Made by a program: the position numbers and the translations under genes. The notes under the pieces were generated by a model that saw nothing but the letters and a program-made list of their open reading frames with translations, was not told where the DNA came from and searched no databases. Below are positions 1-10,920 of a stretch of DNA of 64,000 nt, piece after piece. Within the stretch, counting starts at the first letter, position 1; the number at the start of each line of letters is the position of its first letter. Source of the DNA: Streptomyces noursei (GTDB lineage Bacteria; Actinomycetota; Actinomycetes; Streptomycetales; Streptomycetaceae); assembly GCF_001646665.1 (NCBI RefSeq), contig NZ_LWBU01000011.1, positions 122,486 to 186,485 on the forward strand, read 5' to 3'.

Positions 1-1499
1 GCCACTTCCGTGTCCTCGGCCTCGTCCCCAGCCGATGGCGCCACGCCCGGACCCGCCCCCGGACCAGTCCCCGGATCGGCCGCCGGGTCCACCCCCGGGT
101 CGGCCGCCGCCGCTGCCGCCGCCCGGGCGAGCCGCCGGTGCTCGGCGGCCTTCTTCTCGTGGATCTCCGCCATGCGCAGGTGGTACGCCGGATCGTGCTC
201 CTCGTACACGTCGGGGATGCCGTCCATGTCGTCGTCGCGCTCCTCCTCCGCGAGCAGCGCCCGGTACCTGCGTACCCGCAGCTTCAGCAGGATCGCGGCG
301 AGTACGGCGGCGATGAGCGACCCCATCAGGACGGCCGCCTTGATCTCGTCCGTCAGCGCCGCGTCCCCGGTGAAGGCCAGCTCACCGATGAGCAGCGAGA
401 CGGTGAAGCCGATCCCCGCGAGGGTGGCGACGGCGAAGAGGTCCGCCCAGGTCAGGTCCTCGTTGAGCGACGCCCTGGTGAAACGGGCCGCGAGCCATGT
501 ACCGCCGAAGATGCCGACGGCCTTGCCGACCACCAGGCCGAGCACCACACCGAGGGTCTCGGGCGAGGTGAACACATCGGCCAGCGCGCCGCCGGAGACG
601 GACACGCCCGCCGAGAACAGCGCGAACAGCGGCACCGCGAGACCGGCCGACAGGGGCCTGACCAGGTGCTCGATGTGCTCGCCCGGAGAGTGCTCCTCCC
701 CCTCGCGGCGGGTGCAGCGCAGCATCAGGCCCATGGCGACGCCCGCGATGGTGGCGTGGACGCCGCTGTTGTACATCAGGCCCCAGACGACCAGGGCGAG
801 CGGGACGTACACGTACCAGCCGCGTACGCCGGTGCGCAGCAGCACCCAGAACACGGCGAGGCCCGCGACGGCGCCGCCGAGCGCCGCGAAGTTCAGGTCA
901 CCGGTGAAGAAGACCGCGATGATCAGGATGGCGAACAGGTCGTCCACGACGGCGAGCGTGAGCAGGAAGGCGCGCAGCGCGGACGGCAGCGAGGTGCCGA
1001 TGACGGCGAGGACGGCCAGGGCGAAGGCGATGTCGGTGGCGGTCGGCACCGCCCAGCCGGCCAGGGAGCCGTCGCCGGCGAGGTTCACCAGCGCGTAGAC
1101 GAGGGCGGGGGCGATCATGCCGCAGAGCGCGGCGATCACGGGGAGCGCGGCCGCCTTCGGGTCGCGCAGCTCGCCCGCGACCAGTTCGCGCTTGAGCTCG
1201 ATGCCCGCGACGAAGAAGAAGACGGCGAGCAGTCCGTCGGCCGCCCAGTGCTGGACGGACAGGTCCAGGCCCAGGGCGGCCGGGCCTATGTGGAAGTCGC
1301 GGACGGACTCGTAGCTCCCGCTGACCGGGGTGTTCGCCCAGACGAGGGCGGCGATGGCGGCCAGCAGCAGCAGGACGCCGCCGACGGTCTCCGTGCGCAG
1401 CGCGTTGACGACGTAGGTCCGCTCGGGAAACGGGAGACGGGCCAGGAACGTGCGCGGGGCGCTCTGCGTGGGCGGGGTGCTGGGCTTCGGCGCGGCCAC
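1..1499 (-). CDS. nhaA: Na+/H+ antiporter NhaA (3' end beyond window)
   Basis: Translating the minus strand from a GTG at 1499 gives an open frame of 499 codons that runs off the window. A GGAGG lies 9 nt upstream of the GTG. The protein matches NhaA, an inner-membrane electrogenic antiporter that exports Na+ in exchange for protons. The TDIAFALAVLAVIG segment and the AVVDDLFAILII segment carry the aspartates needed for ion binding in this family (equivalents of E. coli Asp133, Asp163 and Asp164). About eleven hydrophobic segments are visible. After the last one comes a charged cytoplasmic tail (EEERDDDMDGIPDVYEEHDP) and then an Ala/Pro/Gly-rich stretch, making it longer than the roughly 390-residue E. 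coli protein. acsA lies downstream of its promoter side in the same orientation, but 328 bp separate the two, so separate transcription is likely. Confidence 0.93.
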   Translation of the reverse strand, partial: MAAPKPSTPPTQSAPRTFLARLPFPERTYVVNALRTETVGGVLLLLAAIAALVWANTPVSGSYESVRDFHIGPAALGLDLSVQHWAADGLLAVFFFVAGIELKRELVAGELRDPKAAALPVIAALCGMIAPALVYALVNLAGDGSLAGWAVPTATDIAFALAVLAVIGTSLPSALRAFLLTLAVVDDLFAILIIAVFFTGDLNFAALGGAVAGLAVFWVLLRTGVRGWYVYVPLALVVWGLMYNSGVHATIAGVAMGLMLRCTRREGEEHSPGEHIEHLVRPLSAGLAVPLFALFSAGVSVSGGALADVFTSPETLGVVLGLVVGKAVGIFGGTWLAARFTRASLNEDLTWADLFAVATLAGIGFTVSLLIGELAFTGDAALTDEIKAAVLMGSLIAAVLAAILLKLRVRRYRALLAEEERDDDMDGIPDVYEEHDPAYHLRMAEIHEKKAAEHRRLARAAAAAAADPGVDPAADPGTGPGAGPGVAPSAGDEAEDTEV

Positions 1500-1827
1500 G
1501 GTGGTGGACCTCCGGTCGGTTCGGCGGGCATGACGGAACGCATTGCCGACCAGACTTCCCGGCGCACCTGTGTCTCGCTGCCGTACGCACCTGCTGCCGT
1601 ACGGGCTGTCGTACTCGTCGTCATCGTGCTGACGCGGTTGTCACCCTACCCGCTGCACGCCAGGTCATATCCGGCGAATGCCACCTTATGTGCGGAGAGG
1701 GCACCCGGCGCGCCGGCGCCGGACGCCCTCTCCGGAGACTTCCCGGTGGCCGGCCTCACAGGCCCACCGACCGGCCGTATCGACCTGCCGGCCGCACCGG
1801 CCGTGCCGACCTGCGGACCGTGCCGGA
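1500..1827. other. Intergenic region between acsA 3' end and nhaA start
   Basis: This 328-bp stretch holds no convincing gene. It must contain the nhaA promoter and leader on the minus strand. The 9-mer TGCCGTACG occurs twice near 1579-1600, and GTAC-containing words are common here. I see no strong intrinsic terminator with a T run. Confidence 0.5.
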
Positions 1828-3783
<1,956 letters not shown>

Positions 3784-4042
3784 GACATCTCCCATTCCCG
3801 GGGCGTCCGGTGTGTCCCAGCCCATAGCTCATCAGCCAGATGCCCGGGTGACAAGAGCTTCCAGGCCATTGGTTTAGACCTCTTGGGCGACAGCTCGTGC
3901 GGGTGTCGGCTGATGGGGTGAACGGGACCGGATGGTCAAGTGACCCCTCCTCCCCGGGCGGTGGGGAGAAGGGGCCACCGTCCACTCCCACGGATGCGGC
4001 CCGCCGAAGGTTCAGGCCCGGGGGAGACGGCCCGGGAAGCGG

Positions 4043-6733
4043 TCAGGCCGGTGCGCCCTCCTTGGGGGACCGCCGGGCCGCGGCGGGGGCGGGCGAGGCG
4101 GGGGCGGGCGAGGGGGCGTCGGCCGCTGTCGAGGAAGGCCCGGACGGCGCGGACGGCACCGATGGACCGGACGGAGCGGACGGACCGGAGGGCCCGGGTG
4201 TCGGGGACGGCCCGGACGTCGGGGAGGGCGAAGGGGCTGACGGCGTCGTGGGAAGCAGCGCGGATGACGGAGGGGACGTGGGAGACGTGAGGGGCGCGGG
4301 GGACGAGGGATAGCGGGAGCGGCTCGGTACCGGCTGCGCCGAGGGGGCGACCCAGTCGAAGACGGCGCTCTCCCCGCCCGTCCGCCCGTCCGTCACGCGG
4401 CTGTCGGTGTCCGCCAGGAGGTACGCCTGGGCCTCGCCCACGTGGAAGTACATGCCGTGCAGCTCCAGCGTGCCCTCGGCGAGCCGCCGCGCCACCGCCT
4501 CATGGGCCTTCAGGTGTTCCAGCTGCTGCACCACATTGGTCAGGCACAGCTGTTCCGCCGCGTCGGCGGGCAGTCGGCCCGCTCCGTCGCAGGTCGGTCC
4601 CCCGGAGAGCCGGGCCCAGGTGCGGTGGGCGCTGCGCATCCGCTCCAGGCTCGGCATCCCGTGCCGCAGCCACCGCCGCAGCGGGGTCTCGGGCGCGTCC
4701 GGGTTGCTGCTCAGCAGGGTCTGCATGGCGCCGCAGTCCGAGTGCCCGCACACGGTGATGGACTGCACGCGCAGCACGTCCACGGCGTACTCGATCGCCG
4801 CCGCCACCGAGTCGTCCCCGCTCTCCGCACCCGGCAGCGGCACCAGGTTGCCGACGTTGCGCACGGTGAACAGGTCGCCCGGCCCACTGGCCGTGATCAT
4901 GCTGGTGACGAGCCGGGAGTCGGCGCACGTCAGGAAGAGCTGCGACGGCCGCTGCCCCTCCCGGGCGAGCCTGGCCAGCTCCTCGCGGACCAGCGGCGCG
5001 GTGTTGCGCTGGAAGGAGCTGAGACCGCTGGCCAGCTGGTGACCTTTCATCCGGCGCTTGGGCTCGGCCACCGGGTGTTCCCCGCAGTGGTGGTTGCGCC
5101 AGGGCGTCCACGGGCGGCAGCAGGCGTGCGCCCCCGCGCCGGGCTCGGCGATGCGTACACCGGTTCGGCCGGTCATCTCGACGTGCCCGCCCCGTGCCAC
5201 ATGGGACATCTGCCAGTCCTGCAGCGTCTCGTACGCCGCGTGGTCCATGAACGACCCGTCGAGCTCCACGACGGCGCTCGCACCCGGCGGCACCTGGTGC
5301 AGGGCCCGGCTCAGCCGGGGTACGGCCAGGAAGGTCAGCTGCCCCCGCACCTTGATGTGCTCGACGTCGCCCTTGGTCTCCTTGGTGATCCGCGTCCTGG
5401 TGAGCCGGTGCATGGCGACCGCGCCGGCGACGACGATGCCCAGCGCGACGCCCTGGAGGATCCCGATCAGCACGACTCCGGACACCGTCACGGCGTACAC
5501 CAGCACCTCGCGGTGGCGGGTGACGCTGCGGATGTGGGTGATGCTGACCATCTGGATGCCGATGACCATGACGAGCGCGGCGAGCGCCGGCAGCGGGATC
5601 AGGTCCAGCACGGGGACGAGCACGAGGGCGGCCAGCACCACCCACAGGCCGTGCAGCATGGTGGAGTGCCGGCTCACCGCGCCCGCCGACACGTTGGCCA
5701 CGCTGCGCACGGCCACGCCCGCGACCGGCAGGCCGCCGAGCGCGCCGGAGACGATGTTCGCCGCTCCCTGGCCCGCCAGCTCGCGGTCGAGGTTGGAGCG
5801 CGGCACATGGACGGTGGTGTCCTTGCGCGCCGCCACCAGCTTGTCGACGGCGACGGCCGACAGCAGCGACTGGACGCTGGTGACGAGCGTGATGGTGAGG
5901 ACGCCCAGGGCGATGCCGAGGACGGGCCCTTCCGGCAGTCCGGGCAGTGCGTGACTGCTCCACGACGGCAGGTCCACGCGCGGTACGCCGATCCCGGCGG
6001 CGATGGCCAGGACGGTCGCGGCGGCCACGGCGGTGAGGGCCGCCGGCACCTTCCGCAGCACGCGGCCGGCCCCTCCCGGGAGCCGGGGCCACGCGAGCAG
6101 GACGACGACCGTCACCGCGCTCACCGACACCGCCGCCACGTGCAGGTCGGCCAACTGGGCGGGCAGGCCCAGGAAGTTGTGCACGGCCGAGCTCTGCGGC
6201 GTACCGCCGAGGACGACGTGCAGCTGGGCGAGCGCGATGGTGACACCGATGCCCGCCACCATGCCGTGCACGATCGCGGGGCTCACGACGAGGGCGGTGC
6301 GCGCCACCCGCAGTGCGGACAGCGCGAGTTGGGCGAGCCCCGCCAGGACGGTGATGGCGCAGGTGGTGCGCCAGCCGTACCTCTGGATCAGTTCGGCGGT
6401 GACGAGCGTCAGCCCCGCCGCGGGTCCGCTCACCTGGAGCGGCGCGCCGCCGAGCCGGCCGGCGACGAGCCCGCCCACGGCGGCGGCCACCAGCCCGGCC
6501 TGGAGCGGCGCGCCGGTGGCGAGCGCGATGCCGAGGGAGAGCGGCAGCGCGATGAGGAAGACGGCGATGGAGGCGGAGACGTCGGCGCCCGCGATGCGGA
6601 ACCGGCCACCGCCTCCGGTCGGTGGTGGGCTGTGCGGCTTCTGGGAGTGGGGCCTCACGGCGGCACGGAACATGCGGCCGGAGCGGCCGGGCTGGCCGGT
6701 GCGGCTGGTGCGGGCCGGGGTGCAGGCAGTCAT
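4043..6733 (-). CDS. SulP-family anion (bicarbonate) transporter fused to beta-carbonic anhydrase
   Basis: The protein has 896 aa from the ATG at 6733, which has GGAGG and GGAGA upstream; the open frame continues to 6910 but that part looks like leader. Residues about 45-470 form a SulP transporter with repeated hydrophobic segments (for example ADVSASIAVFLIALPLSLG). Residues about 470-550 look like a STAS domain. Residues about 600-800 are a beta-carbonic anhydrase with the zinc ligands intact (CADSR, and GHSDCGAM). The last 90 residues are a Pro/Ser/Ala low-complexity tail. By family knowledge such fusions couple bicarbonate import to CO2/bicarbonate interconversion at the membrane; the substrate is inferred from the fusion, as SulP proteins also carry sulfate. 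It diverges from the deacetylase-like gene. Confidence 0.9.
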   Translation of the reverse strand: MTACTPARTSRTGQPGRSGRMFRAAVRPHSQKPHSPPPTGGGGRFRIAGADVSASIAVFLIALPLSLGIALATGAPLQAGLVAAAVGGLVAGRLGGAPLQVSGPAAGLTLVTAELIQRYGWRTTCAITVLAGLAQLALSALRVARTALVVSPAIVHGMVAGIGVTIALAQLHVVLGGTPQSSAVHNFLGLPAQLADLHVAAVSVSAVTVVVLLAWPRLPGGAGRVLRKVPAALTAVAAATVLAIAAGIGVPRVDLPSWSSHALPGLPEGPVLGIALGVLTITLVTSVQSLLSAVAVDKLVAARKDTTVHVPRSNLDRELAGQGAANIVSGALGGLPVAGVAVRSVANVSAGAVSRHSTMLHGLWVVLAALVLVPVLDLIPLPALAALVMVIGIQMVSITHIRSVTRHREVLVYAVTVSGVVLIGILQGVALGIVVAGAVAMHRLTRTRITKETKGDVEHIKVRGQLTFLAVPRLSRALHQVPPGASAVVELDGSFMDHAAYETLQDWQMSHVARGGHVEMTGRTGVRIAEPGAGAHACCRPWTPWRNHHCGEHPVAEPKRRMKGHQLASGLSSFQRNTAPLVREELARLAREGQRPSQLFLTCADSRLVTSMITASGPGDLFTVRNVGNLVPLPGAESGDDSVAAAIEYAVDVLRVQSITVCGHSDCGAMQTLLSSNPDAPETPLRRWLRHGMPSLERMRSAHRTWARLSGGPTCDGAGRLPADAAEQLCLTNVVQQLEHLKAHEAVARRLAEGTLELHGMYFHVGEAQAYLLADTDSRVTDGRTGGESAVFDWVAPSAQPVPSRSRYPSSPAPLTSPTSPPSSALLPTTPSAPSPSPTSGPSPTPGPSGPSAPSGPSVPSAPSGPSSTAADAPSPAPASPAPAAARRSPKEGAPA

Positions 6734-7031
6734 GGTTCCCGTCTCCTCCGGGGCGGCGCGGTCGCGGTACGTGCGGGTCGAACGAACGTCGGGTCGCGGC
6801 CGTGGGTCACGGCGTGCAGTGGCGGGAGTGTGCCAACTCTCTGTAAACAGATCGTAATGGAGAGTAAAGACTCCGGCATTATTTTCGATGCATAAGGGGC
6901 AATGTTTCACCTGATGTGGTGATAAGTCTTTCTAGTACGGCTTGTCGTATCTTCACACCTCCTTCCGTGGTGCGACGTTGACGGCGCTCGCAGCAGAGAC
7001 CTCCGTTGACCACGAGAAGGGTGGGCGGAAG
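6734..7031. promoter_or_regulatory. Divergent promoter region between SulP-CA and deacetylase-like genes
   Basis: This 298-bp region is much richer in A+T than its surroundings from about 6835 to 6960. It contains CTGTAAACAG (6841-6850), the imperfect palindrome TCACC-6 nt-GGTGA (6907-6922) and several TATA-like words, consistent with promoters and operators for both divergent genes. No protein reading frame here looks real. Confidence 0.45.
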
Positions 7032-8543
7032 ATGGCCGCCACGAAGAAGACCCCCGAGAGCGGGCTCGCCGCCCGCCGGAACGCCGTCCGCCGCTACGCA
7101 CTCGACGCCCTGCGCGCCGCCGCCTCCCGCCTTCGCGCCACTCGCGCCACCGGCGCGGTACGGGCGGGAGCCGTGCGGCGCGCCGTCCAGGCCATGCCCG
7201 CGCCGGTCGCGCCCGCCTGTTCCGCCGCCCCCGCCGCCCCCGCCGCGCCCGTGCCGGTCGCTCCGCCCCGGCGGCGGCGCTCCGCCGGGGCGGTCACGGT
7301 CGCGGCGGGCGTCGCGGTGGCCCTGGCGGCGGGGACGGCCGGATGCACCGGATCGGACGAGGACACCGAGGGTGCGGCCGGCCCCAAGCGGGTCAAGGCG
7401 CCCAAGAGCGTCGTCCGCCTCATCGGGGACGGCTCCACCGCCTACACCGGCGCCCAGCCGGGGCTGAAGAAGCCGCAGCGCCTCAAGCCCGGTGAGAAGC
7501 CGCCCCAGTTCGTCGTCTTCTCCTGGGACGGGGCCGGCGAGGACAGCCAGAAGCTCTTCTCCCACTTCCGCAAGGTGGGCAAGCGCCACGGCGCGACGAT
7601 GACGTACTTCCTCAGCGGCGTCTATCTGCTGCCGGAGCAGAAGTCGAAGCTGTACGTGCCTCCCGGCCACGCACCCGGCCGCTCCGACATCGGCTTCAAC
7701 GACACCGAGGGCATCCGGGACACCGTGCGCGAACTGCGCGGTGCCTGGCAGGAGGGCAACGAGATCGGCACCCACTTCAACGGCCACTTCTGCGGCCCGG
7801 AGAGCGGTGTCGGCACCTGGTCCGTCGAGGACTGGAAGAGCGAGATCTCCCAGGCCAAGGCGTTCGTCAAGAACTGGAAGACCAACTCCGGCCTGGCGGC
7901 CGAGAAACCGCTGCCCTTCGACTACGACACCGAACTCATCGGCGCCCGCACCCCCTGCCTCGAAGGCCGGGACAACTTCGTGCGCGCCGCGAGCCAGCTC
8001 GGCTGGCGCTACGACACCAGCGGCGTCAACAACCAGGTGTGGCCCGGGAAGGACGAGGGGTTGTGGGACCTCTCGCTGCAGATGATCCCCGTCCCTGGTC
8101 GGGCCTTCGAGACGCTGTCCATGGACTACAACTTCCTGGTCAACCAGTCCGGGACGACCAAGGGCGCGCCGTCCATGCACCAGTTCTGGGGCAACCAGTT
8201 CCGTGACGGGATGATCCAGGCCTTCGAGCGCGCGTACAACGGCAACCGCGCCCCCCTGATCATCGGCAACCACTTCGAGTCCTGGAACGGCGGCGCGTAC
8301 ATGCGCGCCATCGAGGAGACGATCGCCAGCGTCTGCGTCCGCAGCGAGGTGCGGTGCGTGTCGTTCCGGCAGCTCGCCGACTGGCTCGACGCACAGGACC
8401 CGGCCGTCCTGGCCAAGCTGCGCACCCTGAAGGTCGGCGAGGCCCCCAAGGACGGCTGGCCGGCCTTCCTCGCGGCCCGGCCGGCCACCGCCGCCTCGCC
8501 GGCCGTCCCGGCCGGTGCCCCCGCCCGGCGTCAGGCGGGCTGA
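7032..8543 (+). CDS. Polysaccharide-deacetylase-like lipoprotein
   Basis: The C-terminal 370 residues have the fold signature of NodB-type polysaccharide deacetylases: FVVFSWDGAGED in place of the usual TFDDG, GATMTYFLSG, and GNEIGTHFNGHFCG with an HxxxH metal-site pattern. A run of arginines, a hydrophobic stretch and AAGTAGC form a signal with a plausible lipobox about residues 80-105, so the mature protein is probably anchored outside the membrane. The start is uncertain. ATG 7032 leaves an unusual Ala/Arg-rich stretch of 75 residues before the signal; a GTG at 7251 would give a conventional signal peptide directly. It overlaps the 3' end of the convergent ATPase gene by 13 bp. Substrate is unknown. 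Confidence 0.8.
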   Translation: MAATKKTPESGLAARRNAVRRYALDALRAAASRLRATRATGAVRAGAVRRAVQAMPAPVAPACSAAPAAPAAPVPVAPPRRRRSAGAVTVAAGVAVALAAGTAGCTGSDEDTEGAAGPKRVKAPKSVVRLIGDGSTAYTGAQPGLKKPQRLKPGEKPPQFVVFSWDGAGEDSQKLFSHFRKVGKRHGATMTYFLSGVYLLPEQKSKLYVPPGHAPGRSDIGFNDTEGIRDTVRELRGAWQEGNEIGTHFNGHFCGPESGVGTWSVEDWKSEISQAKAFVKNWKTNSGLAAEKPLPFDYDTELIGARTPCLEGRDNFVRAASQLGWRYDTSGVNNQVWPGKDEGLWDLSLQMIPVPGRAFETLSMDYNFLVNQSGTTKGAPSMHQFWGNQFRDGMIQAFERAYNGNRAPLIIGNHFESWNGGAYMRAIEETIASVCVRSEVRCVSFRQLADWLDAQDPAVLAKLRTLKVGEAPKDGWPAFLAARPATAASPAVPAGAPARRQAG

Positions 8544-9520
8544 ACGGCGGCGCCGAGCCCTTCACCGAGCACGAAGCCGGGGTCGACCTGCGCCGCCAGG
8601 TCGGCCCCCGTCTTCGCGTTGCCCCAGCTCTCCGCGTTCTTCAGGTGGAAGTGCACCATCTGGCGCGTGTAGCGCTCCCAGTCGCGGTGCCGGTACGAGT
8701 CGTCCGCCGCGTTCTGCAGGGACTGCAGCGCCATCCGGTTCTCGGCCTCGAGCAGCTCGAAGCGCGCCGGGCGGCCCTTCTCCCTCGACCGCACCCAGTT
8801 CGAGTGGCCGACCGTGACCAGCAGGTCGTCACCGATCTCCTCGCGCAGGAAGTCGATGTCCTCCATGCCCTGCACCTTGTTGCCGACGACCCGCAGCGCG
8901 ACACCGAAGTCCCGCGCGTACTCCTTGTACTGCCGGTAGACGGAGACGCCCTTCAGGGTCGGCTCGGCGACCAGGAACGTCATGTCGAACCGGGTGAACA
9001 TCCCCGACGCGAACGAGTCCGACCCGGCCGTCATGTCGACGACGAAGTACTCGTCCGGGCCGTCGACCAGGTGGTTCAGGCACAGCTCCACCGCGCCGAC
9101 CTTCGAGTGGTAGCAGGCCACACCGAGGTCCGCCTCGGTGAACGGCCCCGTCGCCATCAGCCTGATCCCGCCGTCGTCCAGCTGTACGGGACGGGCGCAG
9201 GCCTCGTAGATCGGGTTGTCCTCGACCACGCGCAGCAGCCTCGACCCCTCGCCCGGCGGAGTCGTCTTGATCATCGTCTCGGCGGACGGGATGCGCGGGT
9301 TCGTGCCGCGCAGGTACTCCTTGATCAGCTGCAGGTGCGCGCCCATCGCCGGCAGCCCGGCCGCTTCGGTCTCGTCGAGACCCAGCGCGGCCCCGAGGTG
9401 CTGGTTGATGTCGGCGTCCACCGCGAGGACGGGGACCTCGTTGGCGACGAGGTGGCGGATGAAGAGGGAGGACAGCGTCGTCTTGCCGCTGCCGCCCTTC
9501 CCTACGAAAGCGATCTTCAT
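8531..9520 (-). CDS. CooC/ParA-type P-loop ATPase
   Basis: The 329-aa protein begins MKIAFVGKGGSGKTTLSSLF at an ATG at 9520. The frame extends to 9712, but the P-loop right at the N terminus shows the true start. KGGSGKT is the deviant Walker A of the MinD/ParA/CooC class, and VLAVDADINQHLGAALG follows. Later segments (EYFVVDMTAGSD, TFLVAEPTLKGVSVYRQ) match the switch regions of CooC-like maturation ATPases. No clear Shine-Dalgarno precedes the ATG, while AT-rich sequence (CTATCTGAAC) directly abuts it, so a leaderless mRNA is possible. No carbon monoxide dehydrogenase or hydrogenase gene is nearby, so the partner is unknown. Confidence 0.88.
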   Translation of the reverse strand: MKIAFVGKGGSGKTTLSSLFIRHLVANEVPVLAVDADINQHLGAALGLDETEAAGLPAMGAHLQLIKEYLRGTNPRIPSAETMIKTTPPGEGSRLLRVVEDNPIYEACARPVQLDDGGIRLMATGPFTEADLGVACYHSKVGAVELCLNHLVDGPDEYFVVDMTAGSDSFASGMFTRFDMTFLVAEPTLKGVSVYRQYKEYARDFGVALRVVGNKVQGMEDIDFLREEIGDDLLVTVGHSNWVRSREKGRPARFELLEAENRMALQSLQNAADDSYRHRDWERYTRQMVHFHLKNAESWGNAKTGADLAAQVDPGFVLGEGLGAAVQPA

Positions 9521-9632
9521 GTTCAGATAGCGTAGCGGTGCGTAGTGCCGCGATCGCCTCGCGTTGCCGACATGTATGACGAAGGCCACTCCAAGGTGGG
9601 TCGCCGGTGCCGGGCGCGTAGCCTCGCTACCT

Positions 9633-10499
9633 ATGAGTACGAATGCCGCTGACCCCCTGGTCGCGCTGGGGGCGCTGCCCGGTGTGCCGGACGCCGTGGA
9701 CTCCGTTCGCAAGGCCGTCGACCGGGTCTACGGGCACCGCGTGATGCGGCGCCGCAGCAATGAGGTGACCTCGGAGGCGGCCCTGCGCGGCGCGCGCGGC
9801 TCCGCCGCCCTGTCGGGCGCCGACTGGGCCCTGGAAGAGGTGCGCCGGCGTACCGACTTCGGCGGGGACGAGGAGGCGCGGACGGTCGGCGCCGCCTTGC
9901 GTCTGGGCGCCGAGGCGGGCCAGCTGCTGTCGATCTGGCGGCAGTCGCCGATGCGGGTGCTGGCGCGGCTGCACCTGGTCGCCGTGGGCGACCCCGGCAG
10001 CCCGGCCGAGGTGGCGGCGGGCGGCGGACCGGCCGGGGCGCCGGCCGACTCCGTGGGCCGCCCGAGGCGGGACGGCGAGCCCGTCGACGAGCCGCTGATC
10101 GAGGCTCCGCTGCCGCCCGCCGCCGAGGTCGCGGGCCGGCTGGAGGGGCTGGCCGGCCTGATCGTCGCGGGCAGCGAGGCCCCGGCGCTGGTGACGGCCG
10201 CCGTGGTGCACGGCGAGCTGCTGGCGCTGCGGCCCTTCACCACGTACAGCGGACTGGTGGCGCGGGCGGCCGAGCGCATCGTCCTGATCGGGAGCGGGCT
10301 GGACCCCAAGGCCATCTGCCCCGCCGAGGTCGGCCACGCCGAGCAGGGGCGGGCGGCGTACGTGGCGGCGTTCGAGGGCTACCTGTCCGGTACCCCGGAC
10401 GGCATGGCGGCGTGGATCGCCCACTGCGGGCGGGCGGTGGAGCTCGGGGTACGGGAGTCGACTGCCGTGTGCGAGGCGCTCCAGCGCGGAGCGGCGTAG
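9633..10499 (+). CDS. Fic-fold protein with degenerate catalytic motif
   Basis: The 288-aa protein starts at ATG 9633. Its middle segment RGARGSAALSGADWALEEVRRR resembles the region that precedes the catalytic domain in Fic/DOC proteins. The segment VVHGELLALRPFTTYSGLVARAAERIVL aligns with the Fic motif HPFxxGNGRxxR, but the histidine is Arg and GNGR is replaced by YSGL. AMPylation chemistry is therefore unlikely; this is inference from motif reading. Streptomyces orthologues have been labelled oxidoreductase, which the sequence does not support, as no nucleotide-cofactor motif is visible. It diverges from the CooC-like ATPase across 112 bp and ends just before a strong hairpin. Confidence 0.72.
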   Translation: MSTNAADPLVALGALPGVPDAVDSVRKAVDRVYGHRVMRRRSNEVTSEAALRGARGSAALSGADWALEEVRRRTDFGGDEEARTVGAALRLGAEAGQLLSIWRQSPMRVLARLHLVAVGDPGSPAEVAAGGGPAGAPADSVGRPRRDGEPVDEPLIEAPLPPAAEVAGRLEGLAGLIVAGSEAPALVTAAVVHGELLALRPFTTYSGLVARAAERIVLIGSGLDPKAICPAEVGHAEQGRAAYVAAFEGYLSGTPDGMAAWIAHCGRAVELGVRESTAVCEALQRGAA

Positions 10500-10584
10500 C
10501 GGCTCACGGCCGGGGCGGGAAGTCCGTCCTCCGGTCACAGGCCGGGTGCCTGCCGGGGGCATGTGACGGCGCCCGACAGGGTTG

Positions 10585-10614
10585 CGGCGGTACCGCCTGA
10601 ACGGTACCGCCGCT
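10585..10614 (+). terminator. Perfect 12-bp hairpin after the Fic-like gene
   Basis: GCGGCGGTACCG and its exact reverse complement are separated by CCTGAA. There is no T run, which is typical of Streptomyces terminators. It separates the Fic-like gene from the 6S-like RNA. Confidence 0.65.
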
Positions 10615-10656
10615 GGCACGTCCGCCGAGTTACCATGCGTCCTCGATATGTGCCCA

Positions 10657-10862
10657 TCAGGCGGGGACTTTGCCCGACGCCTGGTGCGGCTGGCCCGTAA
10701 TCGACGGGTCGACGTCGCGTGGGTGCTCAGCTTTCGTGCTGTTCGGTCCGTGGGGCCTTGTTGCTCAACAGGAGATCCTTTCGGAGGTCCCTGGTCTCGC
10801 GGGCCGTTAAGTCCTTTGTACTCCCGTCCGGGGGGATTCGAAAGCCCTGCCTCCAGTTTTTA
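10657..10862 (+). ncRNA. 6S-like regulatory RNA (scr3559-type)
   Basis: The gap between the two convergent genes has no good reading frame but folds over its whole length. Positions 10660-10672 pair with 10842-10853 (12 pairs, one bulge). Positions 10674-10680 pair with 10826-10834. A large asymmetric bubble follows, then GGCCCG at 10693-10698 pairs with CGGGCC at 10801-10806. A long closed rod with a central bubble is the 6S RNA hallmark (a sigma-RNA-polymerase trap). The outer stem is followed by TTTTT at 10858-10862, giving strand and 3' end. From memory, S. coelicolor has a 6S-like RNA, scr3559, in the gap between the HAD and Fic-like homologues. Exact 5' end is inferred. Confidence 0.6.
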
Positions 10863-10920
10863 CCCTTGCGGCCACTTGCGCCGGACGGTCGCGGTCCTCC
10901 CCATTCGCCCCCGGGTTGCT

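Noticed and set aside
10740..10870. tmRNA or RNase P RNA in the HAD/Fic gap
   Set aside because: None of the conserved tmRNA or RNase P segments is present; the long-range pairing fits a 6S-like RNA better.
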